A stretch of 64,000 nt of DNA from Venturia oleaginea. Lineage: Eukaryota; Ascomycota; Dothideomycetes; Venturiales; Venturiaceae. The stretch spans positions 186,001-250,000 of the forward strand of contig JABMLP010000010.1 in assembly GCA_013176395.1 (NCBI GenBank). Direction: 5' to 3'. Within the stretch, counting starts at the first letter, position 1. The number at the start of each line of letters is the position of its first letter. The translations under genes were made by a program, and so were the position numbers. This document shows, piece by piece, positions 33,428 through 43,346 of this stretch. The notes beneath the pieces were generated by a model. It was not told the DNA's origin. It ran no database searches and worked only from the letters and a program-made list of their open reading frames with translations.

Positions 33428-35743
33428 TGTTACGGGGAACTCGTTTCTCAACACAGTTGATTATGTCAAGACCTTCTTGACGCCTGTGTTCTCTTGTTCT
33501 GGTCCGCGGGTTTGGGGTAAGGGCAATATCAGTCTGGAAGTACTTACCTTAAGTACCTTTCCTTGCTCAGGTTCTTTGGAGGCTCACTAGATCCTAGCCG
33601 TCCGATGTATCTCCCAATTCAATTGTCGTCTAACCGATTTGATCCTCAGATCAATCCTGAACGCTTGTCGGTTAGTATGAAGGTTGGGGGTGGGCTTGCT
33701 TCGTGTGCATATGACTTGTGCTTGATTGTATCTAAGTAAAAGGTCGTTACTGTAGTAGGTTGAAGAAGCTCCTATGTGAGAAACATAACATGAGATAACC
33801 ACGAAGAGAGAAAGGAAATTCCGTCCAACGTCCTCCCTATATACCCTTCTGGTTCTGGGTGCCAAGGTGTATTCCCACACCTCTTGGCTCTTCCCACACT
33901 TCCCACACTGATTGATTGATTGATTGATTTTATCCTACTCGGTTGCAGCCGCTTAATCACGCAGCTATGTCCGGTTAGGAGGACTTCATCAGACAGCCGA
34001 CACGTGATAGATTATATAATCCACCGCGCCCCACTTCGCCCCGTTCACTGAAACAAGACCAGCTGTCCCCTCCGTCCTCCCTCTTTTCCCTTAACCAGTA
34101 TCTCCAAATGCCCGCTGGCTCTTGTAGATACTGGTTATTCTGCTAGTATATCTGTGCTATGTAGACTCAAGAGGCAATGCCTCGTGTTTCGCTATCCTTC
34201 TACCTACAGTCTCCCTCTAATGCTCAGCTTTGTCTATCTGTTTCGCCTTATCCCTCAAGGCCAATGGGTTCCCTAAGTATGTTTCTGCTTGTGAAAGTTG
34301 CCTTGCACCAGATTCCTATGCGGCGGTGTATTTGGTTGTGTGATGCTGGAGACAATAGTAACCATCGTAGTCGTGATTTCGCTGCTTGGGTGTGATACTC
34401 CGGGTATGCCCGTGGACGAGGCTGTCTGGTAGCTGCCGTATTGTATGGCGCCGATCGTGCTATAGACCTGCCGTCTTATAGTCGGAGCCTATCTGCTGCT
34501 AGTCGCTCTCCCTACTTGCTATATCGCGCTCCTACTCTTGCCAATGCCATAACTGGGACGCAACAGTCTGGGGAGAGGCTCAAGGCTACGTCTGCTGGCT
34601 TGTAGGGAGGGGATTTGCCGCCAATAAGCTCCTTCTATACGTCCTTACTGCTTACTGTGTTGCGCACCTACTCTTGCCAATGCCATAACTGGGACGCAAC
34701 AGTTTGGGGAGAGGCTCAAGGCTCTGGACATTAGCTTGCAGCAGGACGGTTTGCGGAGACGATAGTAGATGAGGTTCTCTAGCAGCTGCCGTATCGTGTC
34801 GCACCGATTGTGTTGTAGACCTGTCGTCTTATAGTCGGAGCCTATCTGCTGCTAGTCGCTCTCCCTGCTTGCTATATCGCGCACCTACTCTTGCCACTGC
34901 CATAACTGGGACGCAACAGTCTGGGGAGAGGCTCAAGGCTACGTCTGCTAGCTTACAGGGAGGGGATTTGCCGCCAATAGGCTCCTTCTATGCGTCCTTA
35001 CTACTTACTGTGTCGCGCACCTACTCTTGCCAATGCCATAACTGGGAGGCAACAGTTTGGGGAGAGGCTCAAGGCTCTGGGCAACAGCTTGTAGCAGGAC
35101 GGTTTGCCAAGACGTTGGGAGAGGTTGTCTAGTCGTTGCAGTGGTGTGTGGTGCCGATTGTTGCGCACCGGGCGTCTGGTGTTTGAGTTGTGTTGAAGGT
35201 ATTGCCGTTCTAGCAGTGACTCGTCGACTCGGAGCGTTGCAGTGTCATCTGGGGTGATGGACTAGCCGGGAGATAGTGACTAGATGGTTGCTGTTGTCTT
35301 TGGTGGACGCATCGTTCGTGTAGCTTGCTCATGTATTCGTCTGCTTGCTCTGCCGTGGCCGCGACGGCGACTCTAGAGATATCTCATCGACGCTGAGGGA
35401 CGCGCGATGGCCTCTAGAGGCCGGAGCGGCCACTGGCAGAGGTGTTTTGATGATCCTTAGATGATACTTCTGTAAATTCCAAAAATTGAGTTCTCGCTGT
35501 GTGTGCTGTTTTTTTCACACTTCCCACACTGTGGGCAATGCCAAGTGCTGTGGGAACTGTGGGAATATCACGTGACTCCTGCACGTACTATTCTCTCTTA
35601 GGACTGACCTGGTTGCACCAGTCCCCTCTTGTGCGCCCAACGGATTCCAACTCCACATCAGTCCTAACAACAACTTCTTGTTATCCAACCATCCTCTGCA
35701 AGTCCCGTTGTCCCTGCTCTTGGTCTTGAGGTGATCTGTAACA
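33428..35743 (+). mobile_element. solo LTR (about 695 bp) split by a retroposon
   Basis: It begins TGTTACGGGGAAC and ends GATCTGTAACA, so the ends are TG...CA with a TGTTAC/GTAACA inverted pair. Directly outside are identical 5-bp target copies TTTCC (33423-33427 and 35744-35748). The 1.6-kb retroposon plus one 15-bp target copy (33910-35530) interrupt it. Removing them leaves about 695 bp with no coding content, as expected for an LTR left behind by recombination. The orientation of the parent element is unknown. Confidence 0.7.
33910..35515 (-). mobile_element. 1.6-kb non-coding retroposon, copy 1
   Basis: Flanked by perfect 15-bp duplications CACACTTCCCACACT at 33895-33909 and 35516-35530. 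One end is (GATT)5, which on the minus strand is a 3' (AATC)n tail; the other end has a few extra T's. A variable-length TSD with a simple-repeat tail at one end and no terminal inverted repeats fits target-primed insertion of a SINE or non-autonomous LINE. No long reading frame exists on either strand. The middle holds a ~356-bp tandem duplication (copies from about 34528 and 34886), each with two ~140-bp sub-units containing ACTCTTGCCAATGCCATAAC. A near-identical copy lies at 47717-49322. Confidence 0.75.
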
Positions 35744-35938
35744 TTTCCCCCATCTTCGCTATTTTCACCTTCTCTTACCATTTTCCCTATCCTCGCCATC
35801 TCTTGCTATCTCTTACTATTTTCCACGTCTTCTGCATTTTTACTATCTTTACTATTTTCCCTATCTTCGCCATCTCTTACTATCTCTAATATCTCTTACT
35901 ATTTCTAATATCTCTTACTATCTCTAATATCTCTTACT
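35744..35938 (+). repeat. pyrimidine-rich satellite with 19-bp units
   Basis: CATCTTCGCTATTTTCACC-type motifs pass into about three copies of the 19-bp unit TTACTATCTCTAATATCTC. The last 13 bases (35926-35938, AATATCTCTTACT) also occur directly after the LINE at 40154-40166 and can serve as its target duplication, although inside a satellite this is ambiguous. Confidence 0.7.
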
Positions 35939-35939
35939 G

Positions 35940-36173
35940 CAGTCGAGAATCAGCGAAGCCTTCACCGGCCTCCCAAACATCCTCAGTAGGAGTATGGACC
36001 CCGCTAGGGCCTACAGCGTACCGACTGACTGCCAGAGGTCGGACAGTATCCTCATCAGCTCTACTCAGGAGACCGATGAGCCAGCTGATAGCGATATGGC
36101 AGGAGACAACATGACGGCCGACGGCAACAGGGAAGCGGACCGAACACGGACAACGGGAACACCTAATGTCTAG
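35940..36173 (+). pseudogene. LINE ORF1, last 77 codons
   Basis: An open frame without start enters at the 5' truncation and ends at TAG 36171-36173. It is hydrophilic, rich in Ser, Thr and Asp (for example ISSTQETDEPADSDMAG), and shows no zinc knuckle, which would lie further upstream. The stop overlaps the ORF2 start as ATGTCTAG, suggesting reinitiation or termination-coupled translation of ORF2. Confidence 0.65.
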
Positions 36174-39100
36174 CGAAGCCAGAACATTCGAACTCATACA
36201 GTATAACTGCGGAAACGCAAACTACAAGAAAGCACAACCACTGTTCAAACAGCTCAACCACAAGACCCAGATGGTGGTAGCGATCCAGGAGCCAATGGAG
36301 AAGAACCGAACCACATACTGCCCTCCCGGCTACGCCCTCGCGTACGAACCCAGCCCAGAAAACAAAGTAACTAAGGTCGCGTTTCTAGTCAGCAAAGGCA
36401 TCGACCCGGGGTCGTGGGAGGCCCGATTCTACGGGACAAACGTGATATCCCTGGACATTACACTCGCAGATTTCAACCTTACGATCATCAATGTCTACAA
36501 CCCTATAGCTAACACAGTCCGGCTACCCGCCTGGCCAGACATCGCACGAGCTATTGCAGAGGCCAAGGAAAACTACATCCTTCTTGGGGACATGAACGCC
36601 AAAAACGTCCGATGGGGAGGGGTCGGTACAGCTACGGACCGCCAGGGGACACACCTCTGGGAGAAAGTCGAAACACACGAATTATATATGATGACCGCGA
36701 AAGGTAAACCTACGTGGGAGAGAGATGGGAGGTCATCCGTAATCGATCTAACCTTCGGCACCGAAACGGTAATGGACCGTCTTCGCCTATGCCATCCTGA
36801 ACCAGGCTGGACCCCCTTTGCAGACCACCACCCTATCAGAATCGTCCTCGACGTAACTGCAATACCCCCACGGGCCCCCGACAGGTACGATACATCAAAA
36901 CTCGACGTTTGTAAACTTCAAGAGATGGTTACTTTGGATAAGTGGCAAGAGAAGGAGGACAAAATCCACGGCCTCCAGCAGGCAATTATGAACGCCCTTA
37001 ACAAGCTATGCCCCAAGAAAGGAACAGCGACCAGAGAACGCCGGGATTGGTCCCCCCTCGCGGCTGAGCTACTCCGGGAGAAGAACGAAGCACGAGTACT
37101 CTTAAGGAGGAGACTCTCAGAAACGAACAAGCAGAGAGTCCGCGACACTACACAGGCCCTAACCCGAGAGCTGCGAAGGCTTAGCACCGACAACTGGAGA
37201 GCATTCCTAGACGACTTCTGTGAGAAGTCTACAGAAGCACACGACAAAGGGCTGTGGACGATGAGCAAATGGAGTCGACGAGGCCCGGTACAGCTCCCAC
37301 AAATGCCGAGCCTCGTGGATCCTTCAACAGGAACCAAGAGTAAGAACAAGGAGGAAATCTCCAGAATCCTAGCGACAAAGTTCTTTCCAGGAGACCAAGA
37401 TGCAGACCTCAGCGATACCCTAGAGACGCCGGGAGCGGCCCGCCCATGGGCAACAAAGACAGACAACGAGAAGATACCTAACATCACAGAGGAGCTCATC
37501 GAAGGAATTCTCCAGGATCTACCAAACAACAAGGCCCCTGGCCCGGATCTGATTACTAACGAAGTCCTGAAGATGCTCGCGCCCTGTATTAAGAAACCTT
37601 TCGCCGAAGCGGTACAAACAAGCCTTGCCAATGGAGTCATCACCCCAACCCTCAAGGAGTCGATTACCTGCATACTCAAGAAAGAAGGCAAAGGCGACTA
37701 TACTTCGCCGGGGTCGTACCGGCCTATCGCCCTCGAAAATACGCTCGGGAAAGTCCTTGAAACGATCGTTGCTAGAGAGCTCACTAATGTCGCCGAAAGC
37801 TCGAAGCTACCCTGGAATCAATTCGGAGGGCGCCGTAAGAGGTCTACCCTCTCAGCCATATCGTTCCTCCGGAATATCATCGAAACAGCTTGGAAGACGA
37901 AAAACCACAAAGTAGTATCGATACTAGCTCTAGACCTCACAGCAGCCTTTGATAATGTGTCTCTGAAAAGACTGCTCCATATCCTCTGGCGCAAAGGGGT
38001 AGCGCCGTGGATTATCCGATTCGTGGAAAGCTTCCTCACAGAACGAAAGACCAAGATCTCCTTCACGGGATATAAGAGCGAGTGGTACCGGGCTCGTACC
38101 GGCATCCCCCAGGGCTCCCCTCTCTCCCCTATCCTCTTCCTGTTCTTCGTCTCCGAGCTCCTCGAAGAATTCCTTACCCCTCAAGATAACACAATCGGCT
38201 TTGGGTTCGTTGACGGTACAAACCTCGTAGCCTGGGGTCCCTCGGCAGCGGACAACTGCAGACGACTAGCCGAGGCCCACGAGAAGTGCCTCCTATGGGC
38301 TAGGAGGCACGGCGCAGCATTCAATCCTACGAAGTACCAGCTTATGCATTTCAAGCAGCCAGGCAGCCCCGAGGCCTCCCCGGGAGATATGAAGTCGGCT
38401 ATCAACATCAATGGAGTCTCTACCAAACCAGAGAGTAAGGAGCTCAGACTGCTCGGCGTGTGGTTTGATCCACAGCTCAAATGGGATGCGCAAATAACGA
38501 AAGCAGAGGCTAAGGGAAGAGCAGCGATGGCAGCGATGGGCCGGATAGTTGGAGTCAACTGGGGACCAAGCTTCCGAAAGAGCCGAATGGTCTATATCGC
38601 GGTTGTGCGGCCGACTATGCTATATGGCATCCAGGTCTGGGGGTCAAACGACATCCAGGGAGGAGGAATTATGAGAGCGCCGCTGATGGAACGGATAGAG
38701 AAAGTTCAAAGACAGTGCCTCCGAATGGCTACAGGAGCCTACAAGAGGACACCTCTCGCAGCGATGGAAAGAGAGCTCTGCCTCCAGCCAATACCCCTGT
38801 ATATAGAACAGCTTATCCTGGAGAGGACTGGCTCGGTAGAGAAGGACCCAGTAGAAGCAGAGATGAGAGCTGCTCTCAACAAAATGTGGATAGGAATCAT
38901 GATGGAGGAAAGACCCCGCCGGCCGGCTGGCAGCCGAGGGAGGCCGCCTACGGCCAGATGTAAGCCAGATACGTCTACGGAGAAGCGGGCGAAGAGATAT
39001 ACCCAGAGGAAGGAGGAAGCCAATGACCTCCCGGAGTACACAGCGCCCGAAGGAGAGTACCTCGGGGATATCAATACTGACGGGTGGCGCCGGAGGCGCC

Positions 39101-39795
39101 GGAGGCGGATTACTACCGTACGGAACAATCCTGACAACCCCTACCCGAGGAGGAGGATCACAACGCAAGAAATTGGACCGTACAATGAGATACGCAGCAC
39201 TACTGGCCCCCGACGGTTTCGAGGCGACCCCGCACCGGGAGACCCGGGGCACGCAATCCGAGTAAGGAACTCGAGGAAAGGAGGAAACATCCATAAGCGG
39301 GTTCTACCCAGCAAAATCTCGAAGCTGATGGAAGAGATCTGGCGTACAAAATGGGAAGCACTGGGCCGGAACCGGAGGGCGAAGACTTGGAACGAGCCAT
39401 GGGAGAAGTCCCCAATTGAGCTATACGACGGCCTTACGAAGGTAGAAGCACATACAACGTTCCTACTCCGAGTCGAAGTGCTAGGACTCCGGTCCTGGCT
39501 CGCATCGATACATGTCCCAGGGATTACCCCCGAATGCGAATGTGGATGGCAGCAAGAGACGGTAGAACACATTTTTACGTACTGTACTAGATTCAATAGG
39601 AGAGGCCTATTCAGCGCCAGGGGAGGCTCTCGAGGGGTGAAGGGGCTACTAGGAACGAGGGAAGGATGCAAGGCCGCGACCCAGTGGTTTTTGAAGAATT
39701 CGGTACTCCCATACCTTGCTAGAGCAAACGCAGCAGTAACAGAGAACCGGTCGGGCTTCGGAACGGCGCCGGAGCTGGAAGGCACAGGACTATAA
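36166..39795 (+). CDS. LINE ORF2: AP-endonuclease and reverse transcriptase
   Basis: A single uninterrupted frame of 1209 codons. Residues 1-235 are an APE-type endonuclease with all landmark motifs: IQYNCGN, AIQEP, LLGDMNAKN, SSVIDLTFG and FADHHPI. About 440-760 is the reverse transcriptase: NNKAPGPDLITNEVL, SYRPIALENTLGKVLE, LALDLTAAFDNV, GIPQGSPLSPILFLFF. The catalytic box, normally F/Y-x-D-D, reads FVDG here (Gly codon at 38215-38217), so the second metal-binding Asp is missing and the enzyme should be inactive. After the thumb comes an Arg-rich linker (WRRRRRRRITT), then a C-terminal CCHC-like knuckle CECGWQQETVEHIFTYC. I see no RNase H domain, although many Tad relatives have one. Confidence 0.9.
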   Translation: MSSEARTFELIQYNCGNANYKKAQPLFKQLNHKTQMVVAIQEPMEKNRTTYCPPGYALAYEPSPENKVTKVAFLVSKGIDPGSWEARFYGTNVISLDITLADFNLTIINVYNPIANTVRLPAWPDIARAIAEAKENYILLGDMNAKNVRWGGVGTATDRQGTHLWEKVETHELYMMTAKGKPTWERDGRSSVIDLTFGTETVMDRLRLCHPEPGWTPFADHHPIRIVLDVTAIPPRAPDRYDTSKLDVCKLQEMVTLDKWQEKEDKIHGLQQAIMNALNKLCPKKGTATRERRDWSPLAAELLREKNEARVLLRRRLSETNKQRVRDTTQALTRELRRLSTDNWRAFLDDFCEKSTEAHDKGLWTMSKWSRRGPVQLPQMPSLVDPSTGTKSKNKEEISRILATKFFPGDQDADLSDTLETPGAARPWATKTDNEKIPNITEELIEGILQDLPNNKAPGPDLITNEVLKMLAPCIKKPFAEAVQTSLANGVITPTLKESITCILKKEGKGDYTSPGSYRPIALENTLGKVLETIVARELTNVAESSKLPWNQFGGRRKRSTLSAISFLRNIIETAWKTKNHKVVSILALDLTAAFDNVSLKRLLHILWRKGVAPWIIRFVESFLTERKTKISFTGYKSEWYRARTGIPQGSPLSPILFLFFVSELLEEFLTPQDNTIGFGFVDGTNLVAWGPSAADNCRRLAEAHEKCLLWARRHGAAFNPTKYQLMHFKQPGSPEASPGDMKSAININGVSTKPESKELRLLGVWFDPQLKWDAQITKAEAKGRAAMAAMGRIVGVNWGPSFRKSRMVYIAVVRPTMLYGIQVWGSNDIQGGGIMRAPLMERIEKVQRQCLRMATGAYKRTPLAAMERELCLQPIPLYIEQLILERTGSVEKDPVEAEMRAALNKMWIGIMMEERPRRPAGSRGRPPTARCKPDTSTEKRAKRYTQRKEEANDLPEYTAPEGEYLGDINTDGWRRRRRRRITTVRNNPDNPYPRRRITTQEIGPYNEIRSTTGPRRFRGDPAPGDPGHAIRVRNSRKGGNIHKRVLPSKISKLMEEIWRTKWEALGRNRRAKTWNEPWEKSPIELYDGLTKVEAHTTFLLRVEVLGLRSWLASIHVPGITPECECGWQQETVEHIFTYCTRFNRRGLFSARGGSRGVKGLLGTREGCKAATQWFLKNSVLPYLARANAAVTENRSGFGTAPELEGTGL

Positions 39796-40153
39796 CAGTA
39801 GGTCTTACCTCGATAGGAGGAGGAAGAGGGCGGAAGTGATGCCCCCCAGGGTCCCAAGATCCTTGCCTCGAGGAAATACCACGGACCGGGACCGGACTAC
39901 GCCCGGACTTGGATGGCAATGGACTGAAATGGATACCAGGGAGCTAGGAGAAGCTGCTTAGGCAGTGTTGACCCGGAAACGCTTCGATATATACGAATAG
40001 GATGGTAAAGCTCGCGGATATGCCGCGGGCCGCAGCCGGGGTAGCAAACAAACGGTTTTTGTCCCCGAAAAGAGGGGTTTTTCTTTGTAGATAGAGGATG
40101 TTGGCACAGGCTTAACCTAGCCCTACATACAACAATAAATCCTGACTATTATT

Positions 40154-40203
40154 AATATCTCTTACTATCTCTAATATCTCTTACTATCTCTAATATCTCT
40201 TAC
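40154..40203 (+). repeat. 19-bp satellite fragment
   Basis: About two and a half copies of TTACTATCTCTAATATCTC between the LINE and the gypsy 5' LTR. Its last five bases CTTAC are the left copy of the gypsy target duplication. Confidence 0.75.
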
Positions 40204-40558
40204 TGTTAAGGGATGGAATCCTTCTCTCTAGCTTATCCATGACTGGATTTCCAATTGTTCTCTTGTTATTCTGCAAGCTGTCATGTTCTATTTTGCAAGC
40301 TGTCATGTTCTATTTTGCAAGCTGTCATGTTCTATTTTGCAAGCTGTCATGTTCTATTTCGCAAGCTGCCATGTTCTATTTTGCAAGCTGTCACGTTTCC
40401 ATTTAAAGATACTTTCTAGAAGGATCTATTGTAAGAGGAGGATTATATATACGAGCTATCCTTCCTGTACTTACACTTTCTTCTCTGTACTTAGATACTT
40501 CGAAATACAAGCAGTCTTCTCTCACTTGCGAAACACCTTTGAGGGTTGAACTCTTACA
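40204..40558 (+). repeat. gypsy 5' LTR (355 bp)
   Basis: TGTTAAGGG...CTCTTACA. Contains about six tandem copies of a 22-bp unit (TTTTGCAAGCTGTCATGTTC core) and then a TATA-like ATTATATATACG that probably drives transcription from the R region. It differs from the 3' LTR mainly by two extra 22-bp units (355 versus 311 bp). Confidence 0.9.
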
Positions 40559-41220
40559 TTATCTAAGTACCTCAATCTTACAAAGGAAAAAAGGCTCACA
40601 GAGAGCAAGCTCCAAAAGGAATTTCAAGAAGAGGACACTTGTCCTGATCCAAGAAGCGAGGGCCAACCGAAAGGGCCAAACAGAAAGGAATTTCAAGAAG
40701 AGGACACTTGTCCTAACTCAAGAAGCAAGGGCCAACCTCAAAGGCCAACCGAAAGGGCCAACCGAAAGGGCCAAACAAAAAGGGAATTCAAGAGAATTCA
40801 AGCTGAGATTTTCTAGAAGGTGCTAGAATCTCCAAGAAACAAGGGCCTACCGAAAGGGCCAATCCAAAAAGGGAATTCAAGAGAATTCAAACTGAGATTT
40901 TCTAGAACGTGCTAGAATCTCCAAGAAGCAAGGGCAGGTCATCCTAAGACAGCGTAGTCTTAGGAGTTGAAGCTGTAATAAGCTGAGGAAAGAAAGAGCT
41001 AGGAAGAGAGATTTAATACACTTGGCCTTCACAGTCCCTGGGAGCTCTGTCCTTAGTAATAAGGATTGCAGAGCGGACTATAGTGTAAAAATCCTTCTGG
41101 GATTCTATAGTCACCTTCCTATACTAATAGGCATTGACTCTATACTGCCTAGCAAATCTCTAGAGTAGAGCCTAGGAGTGTGTATAGTAGTGCTCTCTAT
41201 CATCTCTCATAGGTGAAAAT
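40559..41220 (+). repeat. gypsy leader with tandem repeats
   Basis: Untranslated leader. Two partial copies of a unit around GGAATTTCAAGAAGAGGACA (40617, 40687) are followed by two of AGGGAATTCAAGAGAATTCA (about 40780 and 40868), joined by GGCCAACCGAAAGGGCC spacers. I did not find an obvious tRNA-complementary primer site directly after the LTR. Confidence 0.65.
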
Positions 41221-42900
41221 ATGGAAGGAGAAGATCAGGAACAAAGAGTTCCTCAAGAACCCCAAGCCCTACAAGAAGCTATGGCAGCATTACAACATCA
41301 ACTAGCCATTCAGAACGATGCTATTACGCGTATTCTTACAATCTTGCCTAACACTACTCGCTCTGAGAACGTAGTAGAAGGACAAGAGACTAAGAATCCA
41401 CAAAAAGACAGAATACATAGGAAGAAAGCTGTACTTCCTAAGCTCCAAGAATTTGATGGCAAGCGTTCTGAATGGGCTCAGTGGTTTCAACAAGCAAGGA
41501 TGAAGTTGGAGATAGACGCAGAATCTATAGGGGATAGTAGAAACCAATTTGCCTACATCTTCTCCTCTCTACGAGGCTTCGCAGCTCAGGCTACTCTGGC
41601 CTACGTAAAGACAGCTCCAGAGGAAGATAAAACGGGACAGAAATTGTTACAGTATATGGACAACTTCTATGGCGATCCAGTACAACAACAAAGAGCTACT
41701 GTAAGCCTGTCCACAATCAAACAAAAAGAGAAAGAACCCTTCTTCTCTTTTCTTCCCCGTTTTGAAACCACTCTTGCTAATGCTGGAGGAATGACTTGGC
41801 CTGACGCTGTTAAAATTGCATTTCTACACAAAGCAATAAATCAAGAGCTGCGAAACCAGAGAATAGGCCAATCTCAGAGTACCTCCTACCAGCAGTTTGT
41901 GTCCGATCTTTTGAATACAAGTATGCAAATCACTACAGCAAAGATGCTCTCTTCCTCAGAAGATAAGTTACGATTCAGAGATAAGGAGAAGTCTTTTAAA
42001 AATCTGAACGCTATGGACTGGGAGCCTACACGCGTAAACAAGTTAAAAATTTCGTCTAAAGCCTATGAATATAGGAAGGCAAATAACCTCTGCTTACGCT
42101 GTGGGAAGGCCGGCCATAGAATGAAAGACTGCTGGTTGGATACAGAGGTAGAAAGAGTCACGCAACTTGGTTCAAAAAGGGCCAAAGGAACCACTGAGGA
42201 GAATGAAGAAGTTGAAGAAGAGGACTACTCGGAAAAAATAGTAGCCTCTATCCAAAGTCGTGGATGGAGGCGTAGAGTAGATAGAGCAAAATTGTCGAAG
42301 GAGTCAATTGAGAGGGTAAATAGTATTTTGAATTCGAACAAAGACAGTGATTCACACCGTTCTCGGATAGAAAAAGAATGGAAGCAGTTCAGACCCAAGA
42401 TGCTCTCCCGCCTTTTCTACACAAATACTATAGTGAACGATATATACTCTCTTAAAACTCTCCTTGATAATGGATCTAGCTGCTACGCATCAATAAACGA
42501 GGAGAAAGCTTCGCAGATGGATCTTGAAGTACTCCCTATTAGTCCGCGTACTATAGGTGGAGTTCTTAAGGAAGAAGGACAGACCCAAGTGACAAAAATT
42601 GCGAAGTTGAACCTAGATTTAGGGGGACTTATATGCAACGCTTTTGCTTATATAGTCCCGGGACAATTTGAGGATCTTCTACTAGGCAGGCCTTTTCTCA
42701 AGGACACCAAAGCCGTTATCAATGAATCTAAAGGTACTCTTACCTTTGCAAACGGGATTAGCATTCGCGATGCTAAATTTGAAGACAAACTTGATATACA
42801 ACAAGTAGCGCCCGTAAGATTCCACCGCCTTGTCACTTCTACACTTGAGAAAATCAAAGACGCCTCTAGAGTATTTGCTGTTACTCTTCGAGATAATTGA
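41221..42900 (+). CDS. gypsy Gag plus protease region
   Basis: 559 codons. An N-terminal Gln-rich segment is followed by a retrotransposon Gag domain (about residues 75-260; [46 protein letters not shown]). One intact zinc knuckle [14 protein letters not shown] (C-x2-C-x4-H-x4-C) lies near residue 295. An acidic linker follows. A retropepsin-like segment [17 protein letters not shown] lies near residue 415, with D-N-G where D-S/T-G is usual, and a second strand [17 protein letters not shown]. The frame ends at TGA 42898-42900. The pol frame is shifted by one base, and reading past GAGAT into ATTGATATTGCC would make one continuous Gag-Pol. Confidence 0.85.
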   Translation: MEGEDQEQRVPQEPQALQEAMAALQHQLAIQNDAITRILTILPNTTRSENVVEGQETKNPQKDRIHRKKAVLPKLQEFDGKRSEWAQWFQQARMKLEIDAESIGDSRNQFAYIFSSLRGFAAQATLAYVKTAPEEDKTGQKLLQYMDNFYGDPVQQQRATVSLSTIKQKEKEPFFSFLPRFETTLANAGGMTWPDAVKIAFLHKAINQELRNQRIGQSQSTSYQQFVSDLLNTSMQITTAKMLSSSEDKLRFRDKEKSFKNLNAMDWEPTRVNKLKISSKAYEYRKANNLCLRCGKAGHRMKDCWLDTEVERVTQLGSKRAKGTTEENEEVEEEDYSEKIVASIQSRGWRRRVDRAKLSKESIERVNSILNSNKDSDSHRSRIEKEWKQFRPKMLSRLFYTNTIVNDIYSLKTLLDNGSSCYASINEEKASQMDLEVLPISPRTIGGVLKEEGQTQVTKIAKLNLDLGGLICNAFAYIVPGQFEDLLLGRPFLKDTKAVINESKGTLTFANGISIRDAKFEDKLDIQQVAPVRFHRLVTSTLEKIKDASRVFAVTLRDN

Positions 42901-43346
42901 TATTGCCTTGAAGCCGAAAGTCCCTTTGACAACAGAGCAAATACTGGAATTGCTACCTAAGAGGTTTCATAAGTACGCTGCTGTCTTTGATCCTAAAAGG
43001 GCCGAGAGACTACCACCGCATCGCCCTGGGATTGATCACGAAATACCTATAGAAGAAGGAAAACCACTTCCTTGGGGACCTCTATATGGTATGGGTCGAG
43101 AACAACTCCTTGTTTTGCGAAGGACTCTTACAGAGCTACTAGATAAAGGCTTTATCCGAGAGAGTAAATCAGTTGCTGCGTCTCCAGTTCTCTTTGTGAA
43201 GAAACCAGGAGGGGGCTTACGCTTTTGCGTAGACTACCGAGCCTTAAACGCAATTACTCGAAAGGATAGGTACCCGCTACCGTTAGTAAAAGAGACTTTA
43301 CTAACCTTAGCTCGTGCTAAGTATCTTAGTAAGCTTGATGTAAATG

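Larger units (their letters stand above)
35939..40153 (+). mobile_element. Tad-like LINE, 5'-truncated
   Basis: A non-LTR retrotransposon inserted in the 19-bp satellite. It starts inside ORF1, carries a complete ORF2, a ~350-bp 3' UTR and ends in an ATTATT-type tail. The 13-bp flanks AATATCTCTTACT on both sides are compatible with a target-site duplication. The 5' truncation and the short simple-repeat tail are typical of target-primed reverse transcription. A sister 3' end occurs at 25.5 kb. GC content is visibly higher than in the neighbouring gypsy element. Confidence 0.85.

Noticed and set aside
34177..35257. Plus-strand frames of 60-90 codons inside the 1.6-kb retroposon
   Set aside because: Short, repeated because of internal duplication, no domain; the second copy is identical simply because the copies are young.
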